From the NCBI GenBank assembly GCA_964546285.1, contig CAZJJK010000113.1, positions 1-9,798 of the forward strand: 9,798 nucleotides of DNA, read 5' to 3'. Under the pieces are notes generated by a model, which did not search any database, had not been told where the DNA came from, and saw nothing but the letters and a program-made list of their open reading frames with translations. Source of the DNA: CAZJJK01 sp964546285 (lineage in GTDB: Bacteria; Spirochaetota; Spirochaetia; Treponematales; Breznakiellaceae). Position numbers and translations under genes: made by a program. Of this stretch, positions 1 through 5,872 are shown piece after piece; within the stretch, counting starts at the first letter, position 1, and every line of letters starts with the position of its first letter.

Positions 1-10
1 AAAAAAGGTC

Positions 11-1642
11 TTACTTAGCTGCTTTTATTTTAGCGGCACGCTCATCAATAATAGCTTGCCCGCCGGAACCGAGATAGTCTTTTAATCCGTTGTCAAAAAT
101 CCTGTCAAAATCAGCCGGCTTGGCTACGACAGACTGTACCAGCATATTGTTCCGCTTTTCGGACAGAGCGGGACCCATGCCTTCCTCAGCTTTGATTTCG
201 CCAAGGTTATAATGCTTGGAAATACGAACATCGGTAACCTGGGTCTTGTAGGCTTCCTCTATATAGCGGCCGGGGACGCCGGCGTAGCTGAGAGCCAGTG
301 AGCGAGCGGTGAGGCCAGGTTCGCCAAGGTCCAAACCATTGATGGTAAGGGTATAGTCGATGTTCTGCGCCGCGTTGATGATCTTCTCGCCCTTTACCGG
401 CAGAGCCTTAATAGCGCCGTCGGCCTGAATTTCATAATGTACGCCAGGATCACCGATCTGCAGATACTTGCGGTTTTCAAGCTTGCTGATCCAGTTCACA
501 TACAGAATGGAAGCGACAGGCTCATCATTGGTGGAGGGGAAGAAAACCTTGCGGTCTACCGCCGGGCTGAAGTACTTGCGATACAAACCGGCGTCGTTCT
601 TAAAGGTATCCACCGCGATAAAAGCGGCTTCCGGTCCAACGAGTTTCTGGATATTGCCATGGATGCCGTTCTCGCCGTCGCGGTACGGATAATCCCAGTT
701 GTGGATAAAGGCGCCGACATAACCGGCTTTGATCAGGTTGTCTTCGGTCTTGTCGCCATAAGGATAGATAGCGAAATCTTTCCAGATGAGCCCTTCGTTG
801 TACCACTTGTTAAGAACGCGGATAGCGTCCTTATAACCGGGCTGCAGCATACGGCGATCATCGAAACCGCGGATATAAAAATCGTCATCCGATACATTAT
901 TCGGGATGAAGGAAGCTGTCAGGGTATCCGCGCGCCAACCCACGTCCACGCTGGTGGAGAAGGGGATTAGCTTGTCGGCGTCCGCGCCGAGCAGCTTGGA
1001 AGCGTTAGCCTTGAAAGCCCTTAGTACGGCTTCAAAATCAGCCAGGGTCTTCGGAGCGGCCAGATTCAACTTCTTCAGCCAGTCTTCGCGAATAAAGGTC
1101 GTACAGCGATTGTTGTGGAAGCGAATACCTTCAATCGCCCACACGGTCTTCGTGTCGGGGTCTTGATCGTAGTAGATATTGGTATCGCCAAGCAGGTTCC
1201 ACAGATCGCCCAGCTGGCTTTTGTACTGAGACAGATAAGGATTCATGTCCAAAACGCCGCCCATGTTAGCATAGGTTTGGATGGTCGGATAATCGTAGGT
1301 AACGCAGATATCGGGCGCGTCGCCGGCGGCTAACAGGTTGTTAAGAACCTGGACTTCCGTCCAACGAGGAACGGGCTTAAATTCCACGATAACATTATGG
1401 TCGCGGAGCATTCCGGCTTTGATGAAGTCGGTCCAATAGTTATCTTCCGGCGCTGAACCGCCGTCATTGCTCCGGTCATAAATCTCGACGGTGATACTTC
1501 GTGGATTAACAAACTTTCCGTTTACAAGCTCGGAATCCGCGGTGACGGCCGGTTTGGCGGCGCCTTTGTCGGCGTTGCCTTCCGCGAAAGCGAATCCCGC
1601 AACCATCATTACGCACAGAAGAATTGATAAAGCTTTCTTCAT
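11..1642 (-). CDS. Sugar ABC transporter extracellular solute-binding protein (LipO/YtcQ-like, family 1)
   Basis: This is the substrate-capturing component of the importer whose two permeases lie just upstream in the same direction. The 543-residue product has a clear signal peptide: MKK, a hydrophobic stretch, then AGFAFA followed by EGNADKG, with predicted signal peptidase I cleavage after about Ala20. The only Cys in the signal region (position 10) sits inside the hydrophobic core, so it does not form a lipobox and the protein is probably soluble in the periplasm. The mature part shows the family pattern: a first beta strand (TVEIYDRSND, about 51-60), the segment NNLLAAGDAPDICVTYD (about 101-117), a WLKKLNL/PKTLADFEAVLRAFK segment, and a long C-terminal lobe. 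Length fits this large-SBP group (about 500-560 aa). The ATG is fixed by a strong AAGGAGGG site 9 bases upstream. The ligand cannot be read from sequence; gut relatives import plant- or host-derived oligosaccharides. Confidence 0.93.
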   Translation of the reverse strand: MKKALSILLCVMMVAGFAFAEGNADKGAAKPAVTADSELVNGKFVNPRSITVEIYDRSNDGGSAPEDNYWTDFIKAGMLRDHNVIVEFKPVPRWTEVQVLNNLLAAGDAPDICVTYDYPTIQTYANMGGVLDMNPYLSQYKSQLGDLWNLLGDTNIYYDQDPDTKTVWAIEGIRFHNNRCTTFIREDWLKKLNLAAPKTLADFEAVLRAFKANASKLLGADADKLIPFSTSVDVGWRADTLTASFIPNNVSDDDFYIRGFDDRRMLQPGYKDAIRVLNKWYNEGLIWKDFAIYPYGDKTEDNLIKAGYVGAFIHNWDYPYRDGENGIHGNIQKLVGPEAAFIAVDTFKNDAGLYRKYFSPAVDRKVFFPSTNDEPVASILYVNWISKLENRKYLQIGDPGVHYEIQADGAIKALPVKGEKIINAAQNIDYTLTINGLDLGEPGLTARSLALSYAGVPGRYIEEAYKTQVTDVRISKHYNLGEIKAEEGMGPALSEKRNNMLVQSVVAKPADFDRIFDNGLKDYLGSGGQAIIDERAAKIKAAK

Positions 1643-1651
1643 TACGATCTT

Positions 1652-1659
1652 CCCTCCTT
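1652..1659 (-). promoter_or_regulatory. Ribosome binding site of the solute-binding protein gene
   Basis: Read on the minus strand this is AAGGAGGG, a near-perfect Shine-Dalgarno, 9 bases before the ATG at 1642. It lies in the 51-base gap after the upstream permease gene. It is the strongest such site in the operon, which suits a binding protein needed in excess over its permeases. Confidence 0.7.
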
Positions 1660-1693
1660 AATATTTGTAGACACAACGTGCCTAGAATCCACA

Positions 1694-2566
1694 TTATTCC
1701 TTTATGGCGCCTAAGGTTACGCCGGTAATAAAATACCTTTGCAAACCGGGATAGACGAGCAATATAGGTACGGTCGCGAACATAATGGTCGCGGCTTTTA
1801 GAGTCTCGCTCAAGCCCGGCGCCATAAAACCCTCCACCGTTAATGTTTCAACGCTGGAGACCGAGTTGATCAAATTATAAAGCAAAAGCTGTATAGGATA
1901 ATACTCTCTTTTTGAGGTAACGAACATCAGCGCATCGGAAAAACCGTTCCAGCGGCCTACGGCGTAAAACAGGGTCAGCGTGGCCAAAACGGGCGTTGAT
2001 AACGGAAGATATATATTTATCAAGGTTCTAATAGGACCGGCGCCGTCTATCTCAGCCGATTCGCGAAGACTTTCCGGTATACCATAAAGGAAGCTGCGCA
2101 TCAGAATCATATAAAAAACGCTTAAGCAATAAGGGACAATAAGAACAACCGGCCGGTTTAACATATCCAAATCGTTTAATAACAGATAGGTTGGTATGGT
2201 TCCGGCGCTAAAATACATGGTGAAAATGATAACCGTATTGAAGAACTTTCGCCCTTTAAGTTTATCGTAGGTCAAGGGGAAGGCGCAAACTGTCGTCATA
2301 AACAAGGATAGCGCCGCGCCTACCACCGTCAGCAAGGCGGTCCACCAGAGGGCGCGGGTATATTTAGCGTCGCTCAATACCAGCTTATACGCGTCCAAGT
2401 TCCAGCCCTTTGGCCAAAGGGTAACCTCATTACGGATTAAGGCTTCAGACGAACTTAAGGATCTGGCCAAAATATTGAGAAGAGGCAACAAACAGACCAA
2501 AATCAATAGAACGCACAAGAAAACGACTATATAATCACCAATTTTTGAACGATGTGATTTTATCAC
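1694..2566 (-). CDS. Carbohydrate ABC transporter permease, YtcP/LplC type
   Basis: One of the two inner-membrane permease subunits of the importer (binding-protein-dependent transport inner membrane component family). The 290-residue product has about six hydrophobic segments: roughly 12-34, 76-98, 110-130, 138-160, 190-207 and 260-275. The EAA loop that docks on the ATPase is plain at about 165-191 (ESLRESAEIDGAG followed by LPLSTP). The C-terminus, YPGLQRYFITGVTLGAIKE, is the standard ending of LplC/YtcP proteins. Translation starts at a GTG (2564-2566) with the purine-rich site AGGGGG 6 bases upstream. That site overlaps the stop codon of the preceding permease gene, and only 10 bases separate the two genes, so translational coupling is likely. 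Length is normal for the family. Confidence 0.93.
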   Translation of the reverse strand: MIKSHRSKIGDYIVVFLCVLLILVCLLPLLNILARSLSSSEALIRNEVTLWPKGWNLDAYKLVLSDAKYTRALWWTALLTVVGAALSLFMTTVCAFPLTYDKLKGRKFFNTVIIFTMYFSAGTIPTYLLLNDLDMLNRPVVLIVPYCLSVFYMILMRSFLYGIPESLRESAEIDGAGPIRTLINIYLPLSTPVLATLTLFYAVGRWNGFSDALMFVTSKREYYPIQLLLYNLINSVSSVETLTVEGFMAPGLSETLKAATIMFATVPILLVYPGLQRYFITGVTLGAIKE

Positions 2567-2572
2567 GACAAG

Positions 2573-2578
2573 CCCCCT
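2573..2578 (-). promoter_or_regulatory. Ribosome binding site overlapping the upstream stop codon
   Basis: On the minus strand this reads AGGGGG, 6 bases before the GTG start at 2566. It shares two bases with the TAG of the upstream permease gene (2577-2579). The overlap supports the GTG start and implies coupled translation of the two permeases. Confidence 0.55.
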
Positions 2579-3527
2579 ACACTATACCGCGTTCGCCAAA
2601 ACGCTTGGCGAGAAAATCGGCCATAAACAAGAAGATGACACAAACCACCGATTGAAACAGCCCGACAGCCGTTGTCAGAGAGAACTGGAGGCCGCGGATA
2701 CCATAGGTGTACACGAAAATGGAAATAACGTTTGATACGTCGGAAACAAGATTGTTACGCAACGCGTAAGGACGATCAAAGTCGCTGCCAAGGATACGTC
2801 CTAAGGCGAGAATAAGAAGCACCACGATGGTTGGCTTAAGACCGGGAAGCGTCACATGCCAGATCCGCCGCAAACGGCCAGCGCCATCAATAGCGGCGGC
2901 TTCATACAATTCTGGATTGATAGCCGTGATAGCCGCCAAATAAATAATGGTATTCCACCCTACGCTCTGCCATATACCGAGCATAACGTAGGTTCCCACC
3001 CAATACTTAGAATCGTTAAGGAAGGGGATAGGCTGAAAACCCATCTTTTGAATAACGATATTAACCAACCCGTTGGTGGGAGCCAATAATTGAAGCGCCA
3101 AACCGGCGATAATAACCCAAGAAAGGAAGTGCGGCATATAAGCGACAGTCTGCGTGAATCGCTTAAAGCGGCGGTAGGGCAATTCGTTGAGCAGCAGGGC
3201 CAACAGGATAGGCGCCGGAAAACCGATAACCAAATCCAAAACATTAAGCATTATGGTATTTCGTAAAGCGTATAAGAAATCGCGGTTCGCGAAGGCTTTG
3301 ATAAAATACTCAAAACCATAATTATTCGCCCAGGGCATTGTCCAAGGGCTTTTTATAATGCTGTATTTCTTAAAAGCGATTTGGATATAGGCCATTGGTA
3401 TATATTTAAAAATAAAAAAATACGCCAAGGGCAGGAGCAACATCAGATAAAGCGTCCAATATCGGCTTATATAATTAATAAACCCTTGTCGCCCTGATAT
3501 TAAGGGTTTAGACACTGTGGATTTCAC
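2577..3527 (-). CDS. Carbohydrate ABC transporter permease, LplB/YteP type
   Basis: First gene of the importer operon and partner of the YtcP-type permease. The 316-residue inner-membrane protein has hydrophobic segments at about 26-47, 92-114, 130-149, 176-200, 232-246 and 286-306. The EAA loop lies at about 204-231 (INPELYEAAAIDGAG then LPGLKP). The C-terminal signature, with NVISIFVYTYGIRGLQFS and TAVGLFQSVV, is diagnostic of the LplB family, as is the final AKRFGERGIV. The start is a GTG (3525-3527) placed by AGGAGG 5 bases upstream. No ATPase gene follows in the operon, so energy presumably comes from a shared MsmX-like ATPase encoded elsewhere (known for Bacillus relatives, inferred here). 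The similarity to B. subtilis LplB is at family level and does not fix the substrate. Confidence 0.94.
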   Translation of the reverse strand: MKSTVSKPLISGRQGFINYISRYWTLYLMLLLPLAYFFIFKYIPMAYIQIAFKKYSIIKSPWTMPWANNYGFEYFIKAFANRDFLYALRNTIMLNVLDLVIGFPAPILLALLLNELPYRRFKRFTQTVAYMPHFLSWVIIAGLALQLLAPTNGLVNIVIQKMGFQPIPFLNDSKYWVGTYVMLGIWQSVGWNTIIYLAAITAINPELYEAAAIDGAGRLRRIWHVTLPGLKPTIVVLLILALGRILGSDFDRPYALRNNLVSDVSNVISIFVYTYGIRGLQFSLTTAVGLFQSVVCVIFLFMADFLAKRFGERGIV

Positions 3528-3532
3528 GAAGG

Positions 3533-3538
3533 CCTCCT
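3533..3538 (-). promoter_or_regulatory. Ribosome binding site of the LplB-type permease gene
   Basis: Minus-strand AGGAGG with a 5-base spacer to the GTG at 3527. It decides the start, because no ATG lies nearby in frame. Confidence 0.7.
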
Positions 3539-3645
3539 AATCAAACGGATGCGGGTATTTCTTTTCTCGCGGAGGCGGATAAGCATTTGCGAAAAACGTC
3601 ATTAAATAAACCAAGAACGCCCCTCAATTAGACGAATTCACAAAA

Positions 3646-3662
3646 TGACCAATCCTGACCAA
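3646..3662 (-). repeat. Direct repeat pair TGACCAA, 10-base period, possible operator
   Basis: TGACCAA occurs at 3646-3652 and again at 3656-3662 (TTGGTCA twice on the minus strand), one helical turn apart. The pair lies just downstream of the candidate -10 element of the ABC operon, where a bound regulator would block initiation. Sugar importers of this class are often controlled by AraC-type or LacI-type regulators, but none is encoded in the window, so the operator role is inferred. Confidence 0.35.
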
Positions 3663-3666
3663 GTCC

Positions 3667-3695
3667 ACAATAAGGCTATTCGGATAATCTGTAAA
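3667..3695 (-). promoter_or_regulatory. Candidate sigma70-type promoter of the sugar ABC operon
   Basis: Read on the minus strand: TTTACA (5 of 6 against the -35 consensus, 3690-3695), a 17-base spacer, then TATTGT (4 of 6 against the -10 consensus, 3667-3672). Spacing is ideal and the site is the best match I found in this intergenic region. It is a match by eye only. Confidence 0.35.
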
Positions 3696-3696
3696 T

Positions 3697-3711
3697 ACGC
3701 CTAAACGCCTA
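3697..3711 (-). repeat. Direct repeat pair ACGCCTA upstream of the candidate -35
   Basis: ACGCCTA occurs at 3697-3703 and 3705-3711 with an 8-base period. It lies immediately upstream of the candidate -35 element in the sense of minus-strand transcription, where an activator would bind. It is short and may be coincidental. Confidence 0.25.
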
Positions 3712-3758
3712 CTTAGCATAGGCTGTTTAACCTATACCCGCTGACACACACCCTTTAT

Positions 3759-3797
3759 ACGGCGGATAAACTCCTACTACTTAAGGAGCAAAGCCGT
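3759..3797 (-). other. Possible two-part hairpin downstream of the GNAT gene
   Basis: ACGGC (3759-3763) pairs with GCCGT (3793-3797), and inside it CTCCT (3771-3775) pairs with AGGAG (3784-3788), leaving an asymmetric internal loop and an 8-base apical loop. It starts 34 bases past the GNAT stop codon. No run of T follows on the minus strand, so it is not a standard intrinsic terminator. It could be a processing or attenuation element, or chance. Confidence 0.25.
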
Positions 3798-3831
3798 CAA
3801 ACCCCTCCCTAAAACACAAAGCGTATTAAAA

Positions 3832-4320
3832 TCACTGAAAGCGTAATTCATACGCCCGCTTTGACGAACCATTGAAACCAATAGCTTCGTAAAACCGATG
3901 CGCTTCCCTCCGTTCCGCTGAACTCATCAGCATGACCTTATAACAACCGCGCCGCTTGGCGTGATCCACAGCGGCTTCAACCACCAAGCGCCCAAGGCCA
4001 CGGCGACGATAGGCCGCGGCGGTAACCACGTTTTCTATAACAGCGTAAGGCCTGCCGCCCCTGGTTAAGTTGCGAATCACTGCGAGCGAACAAACCGCCG
4101 CGGCCTCGCCGCCGCGAAACGCTAAAAAACAAGCCATATCGTCATTTTTTACGATTTCCTCCCAAATCGGAAGGGCCCGCTCCAAGGGCAAAACTCCTTC
4201 ATTAGGAAATAAATCTTGGTAGAGCTTAAGTATAGCCGGTAAATCCTCTTTCCGCGCCAAACGACAGCCCAGCTCATCCACCGATACATGATGAAGCCCA
4301 TTCCGTCTCTTGTCAATCAA
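3832..4320 (-). CDS. GNAT family N-acetyltransferase
   Basis: A cytoplasmic acetyl-CoA-dependent acyltransferase of unknown substrate. In a 162-residue reading, the GNAT core runs from about residue 18. Motif A is clear (about 98-111: VVTAAAYRRRGLGR, with the R-x-x-G-x-G/A type acetyl-CoA phosphate loop at RRRGLG), followed by VEAAVDHAKRRGC. Motif B follows as EAHRFYEAIGF (about 139-149), the usual end of the fold. The start is uncertain. The longest reading begins at a TTG (4318-4320), the first possible start after an in-frame stop, but no good ribosome site precedes it. A GTG at 4279-4281 would give about 149 residues beginning right before the GNAT fold and is equally plausible. The gene stands alone, divergent from the acyltransferase gene, and ends 304 bases before the ABC operon. 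Confidence 0.88.
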   Translation of the reverse strand: MIDKRRNGLHHVSVDELGCRLARKEDLPAILKLYQDLFPNEGVLPLERALPIWEEIVKNDDMACFLAFRGGEAAAVCSLAVIRNLTRGGRPYAVIENVVTAAAYRRRGLGRLVVEAAVDHAKRRGCYKVMLMSSAERREAHRFYEAIGFNGSSKRAYELRFQ

Positions 4321-4400
4321 AAATCTTGAAAGCCTTAGCTACCGCCGCCAGGCTTCAAAAATAGAAACTCCCGAAATCGTCTCTCATTCAAAACAATTTC

Positions 4401-4429
4401 TTTTCAAGCCGTTGAATCCGATTTACAAT
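4401..4429 (+). promoter_or_regulatory. Candidate promoter of the acyltransferase-MFS pair
   Basis: TTTTCA (4401-4406, 4 of 6), a 17-base spacer and TACAAT (4424-4429, 5 of 6) lie ahead of the start at 4448. Transcription would begin only about 12 bases before the ATG, leaving barely enough leader for the ribosome site. The match is therefore tentative. Confidence 0.28.
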
Positions 4430-4437
4430 GCGACAAC

Positions 4438-4443
4438 GGAGGG
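4438..4443 (+). promoter_or_regulatory. Ribosome binding site that fixes the acyltransferase start
   Basis: GGAGGG, 4 bases before the ATG at 4448. The reading frame stays open upstream to a TTG at 4310, but that start has no ribosome site and would overlap the divergent GNAT gene. This site therefore decides for 4448. Confidence 0.7.
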
Positions 4444-4447
4444 AAGA

Positions 4448-5872
4448 ATGTCAAAGCCGATTTTACGCGCTCAGCCAAAATTTCAGATGGCGGAAAGCAA
4501 AGTCCGCCCGGCCGTACTCTCGTTCTTCCGGGCTATAGCGCCCGCGTACCTGCGTGTGGCCCTTCGTTTTAGATCGATTCGCGTCCCCCGTTCCGACACG
4601 GCCGTGGAGGCGCTCCGTTCCTTTCAAGAAGGCAAAAGCCGTCTGCTCATCGTTTTTCGCCACCCCTATGGCGATGAACCTCAGCTACTCGCCTCCGTGA
4701 TCGCGCGCGTTTTCCCCGCCGCCGCCAGACGCGCGGGAAAAGCCCTGCGGGGGACAACTCATGCCCATTTCGTTCACGGATATGAAGTACCGCTCTGGTC
4801 CGGCGCCGCGATCCGCTGGATACTGCCGCGCGCCGGGGCGGTTCCGGTGTATCATGTAAAATTCGACTCGGCCAGCGTTTCACGACTGCGCTCACTGATG
4901 CTGGACGGCCCCTATCCTCTGGCGCTGGCGCCAGAGGGACAAGTGTCCTATAGCAGCGAAACCCTCCCCCGCTTGGAAAACGGTTTTGCCCATATCGCCC
5001 TTTGGTGCGCCGACGATTTAGCCAAGGCGAAACGGACGGAACAGGTGCTGGTCTTACCGCTTTCGGTGCACCACCGTTATGGACGAGACGCGAAAAAAGC
5101 GCTAGGCAGGCTTTTAAGTACGATGGAAAAGGACTGCGCTCTGGACCAGCCAAAGGGGCTGTCCTCCTACCAGCGACTCACGCGTATCGCGCGGGCGATA
5201 GTCGCTGAGGCTGAGCTGTTTTACCGTGAACTGGAAGAAACGGCGCCCCGCAACGCGGAAAAACAGAAGGCGGCGCTTACCAACCACGCTGACGCGGAGC
5301 CGGATTCTCCTGAAGACCTTAATCGCCGCTGGAAGACGATAGTGGAAAGCGCCTTAGCCGCCGGGGAACGTGCCTTAGGCACAAAGAACGAAAGCGACCT
5401 TATCCAACGCGTGTACCGGCTCCGTCAAACCGGCTGGGACCGGGTGTACCGAAAGGAACTGCCGCTGCCTGGCGATGGCGAACCGCCGCCGTCACCGCTG
5501 CGGCGAAGCCTGATGGACCGCGTTACGGCTGAGGCCTGGTACGCCATGAGGCACATGGAGCTCGCGGACATCGGCTTTTATATCGATTTCACCGCGCTTA
5601 AGGAGACTGACCCCATCGAACTTTATATGGAAAGCGCTAATAACTACCGGGATTTAATTTCCCGTTTACGCGGGGGCAATATCACCGACAGGGGAAACCC
5701 AGCTCTAAAAGACGCCGTGGTAATAACGGGCGAGCCGCTTATTGTTAAGCCGGTGAGCGGCGACCGAATGGCTGACAGGCGCGCCGCGATAAACGATTTA
5801 TCAAACGACCTGGCTCAACGTTTTCTGGAATGCGTCGATTTCTATAGAAAGGAGTACCGTCATGGCGAATAG
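4448..5872 (+). CDS. PlsC-like (lyso)phospholipid/glycerol acyltransferase with long C-terminal extension
   Basis: A predicted membrane-associated acyltransferase moving an acyl chain onto a lysophospholipid or related acceptor. The product is 474 residues from the ATG at 4448. The PlsC-type core spans about 60-210. Motif I is RHPYGDEP (His72, Asp76, Glu77), a motif II-like segment is GAVPVYHVKFDSA (about 130-142), and motif III is LALAPEG (Glu163). Motif I is odd: the family usually has H-x4-D, whereas here the spacing is H-x3-D, or H-x4-E if Glu77 takes the role. The remaining 260 or so residues are charged, mostly helical in appearance, and match no domain I recognise; typical PlsC proteins are about 240 residues in all. 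The gene overlaps the downstream transporter gene by 11 bases, so the two are translated together. The acyl acceptor is unknown; a shared role with a lipid-carrying transporter is inferred. Confidence 0.75.
   Translation: MSKPILRAQPKFQMAESKVRPAVLSFFRAIAPAYLRVALRFRSIRVPRSDTAVEALRSFQEGKSRLLIVFRHPYGDEPQLLASVIARVFPAAARRAGKALRGTTHAHFVHGYEVPLWSGAAIRWILPRAGAVPVYHVKFDSASVSRLRSLMLDGPYPLALAPEGQVSYSSETLPRLENGFAHIALWCADDLAKAKRTEQVLVLPLSVHHRYGRDAKKALGRLLSTMEKDCALDQPKGLSSYQRLTRIARAIVAEAELFYRELEETAPRNAEKQKAALTNHADAEPDSPEDLNRRWKTIVESALAAGERALGTKNESDLIQRVYRLRQTGWDRVYRKELPLPGDGEPPPSPLRRSLMDRVTAEAWYAMRHMELADIGFYIDFTALKETDPIELYMESANNYRDLISRLRGGNITDRGNPALKDAVVITGEPLIVKPVSGDRMADRRAAINDLSNDLAQRFLECVDFYRKEYRHGE

Larger units (their letters stand above)
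3528..3831. other. Intergenic region / leader upstream of the sugar ABC operon
   Basis: There is no credible coding sequence in these 304 bases on either strand. The region lies downstream of the GNAT gene and upstream of the importer operon, both on the minus strand, and is noticeably more AT-rich than the genes. It contains a candidate promoter (3667-3695), two sets of short direct repeats around it (3646-3662 and 3697-3711), and a possible hairpin (3759-3797). If the promoter is right, the operon has a leader of about 130 bases. Confidence 0.6.

Noticed and set aside
437..970. Open frame of 177 codons on the plus strand
   Set aside because: It lies wholly antisense to the solute-binding protein gene, has no ribosome site, and its product has no recognisable domain. 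The minus-strand gene explains the region.
1643..1693. Internal promoter or attenuator between the YtcP-type permease and the binding protein gene
   Set aside because: Only the ribosome site stands out; the inverted repeats here have stems of four bases or fewer, and no -35/-10 pair with proper spacing was found.
3528..3831. Riboswitch, small RNA or CRISPR in the longest intergenic region
   Set aside because: No conserved riboswitch core, no repeat-spacer pattern and no terminator with a T run could be seen; only short repeats and a weak hairpin are present.
4310..4447. N-terminal extension of the acyltransferase from a TTG
   Set aside because: No ribosome site, overlap with the divergent GNAT gene, and unremarkable sequence. 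GGAGGG before the ATG at 4448 is decisive.
4647..5153. Open frame of 168 codons on the minus strand
   Set aside because: Antisense to the acyltransferase core; Arg/Pro/Ser-rich composition typical of a shadow frame in GC-rich coding DNA.
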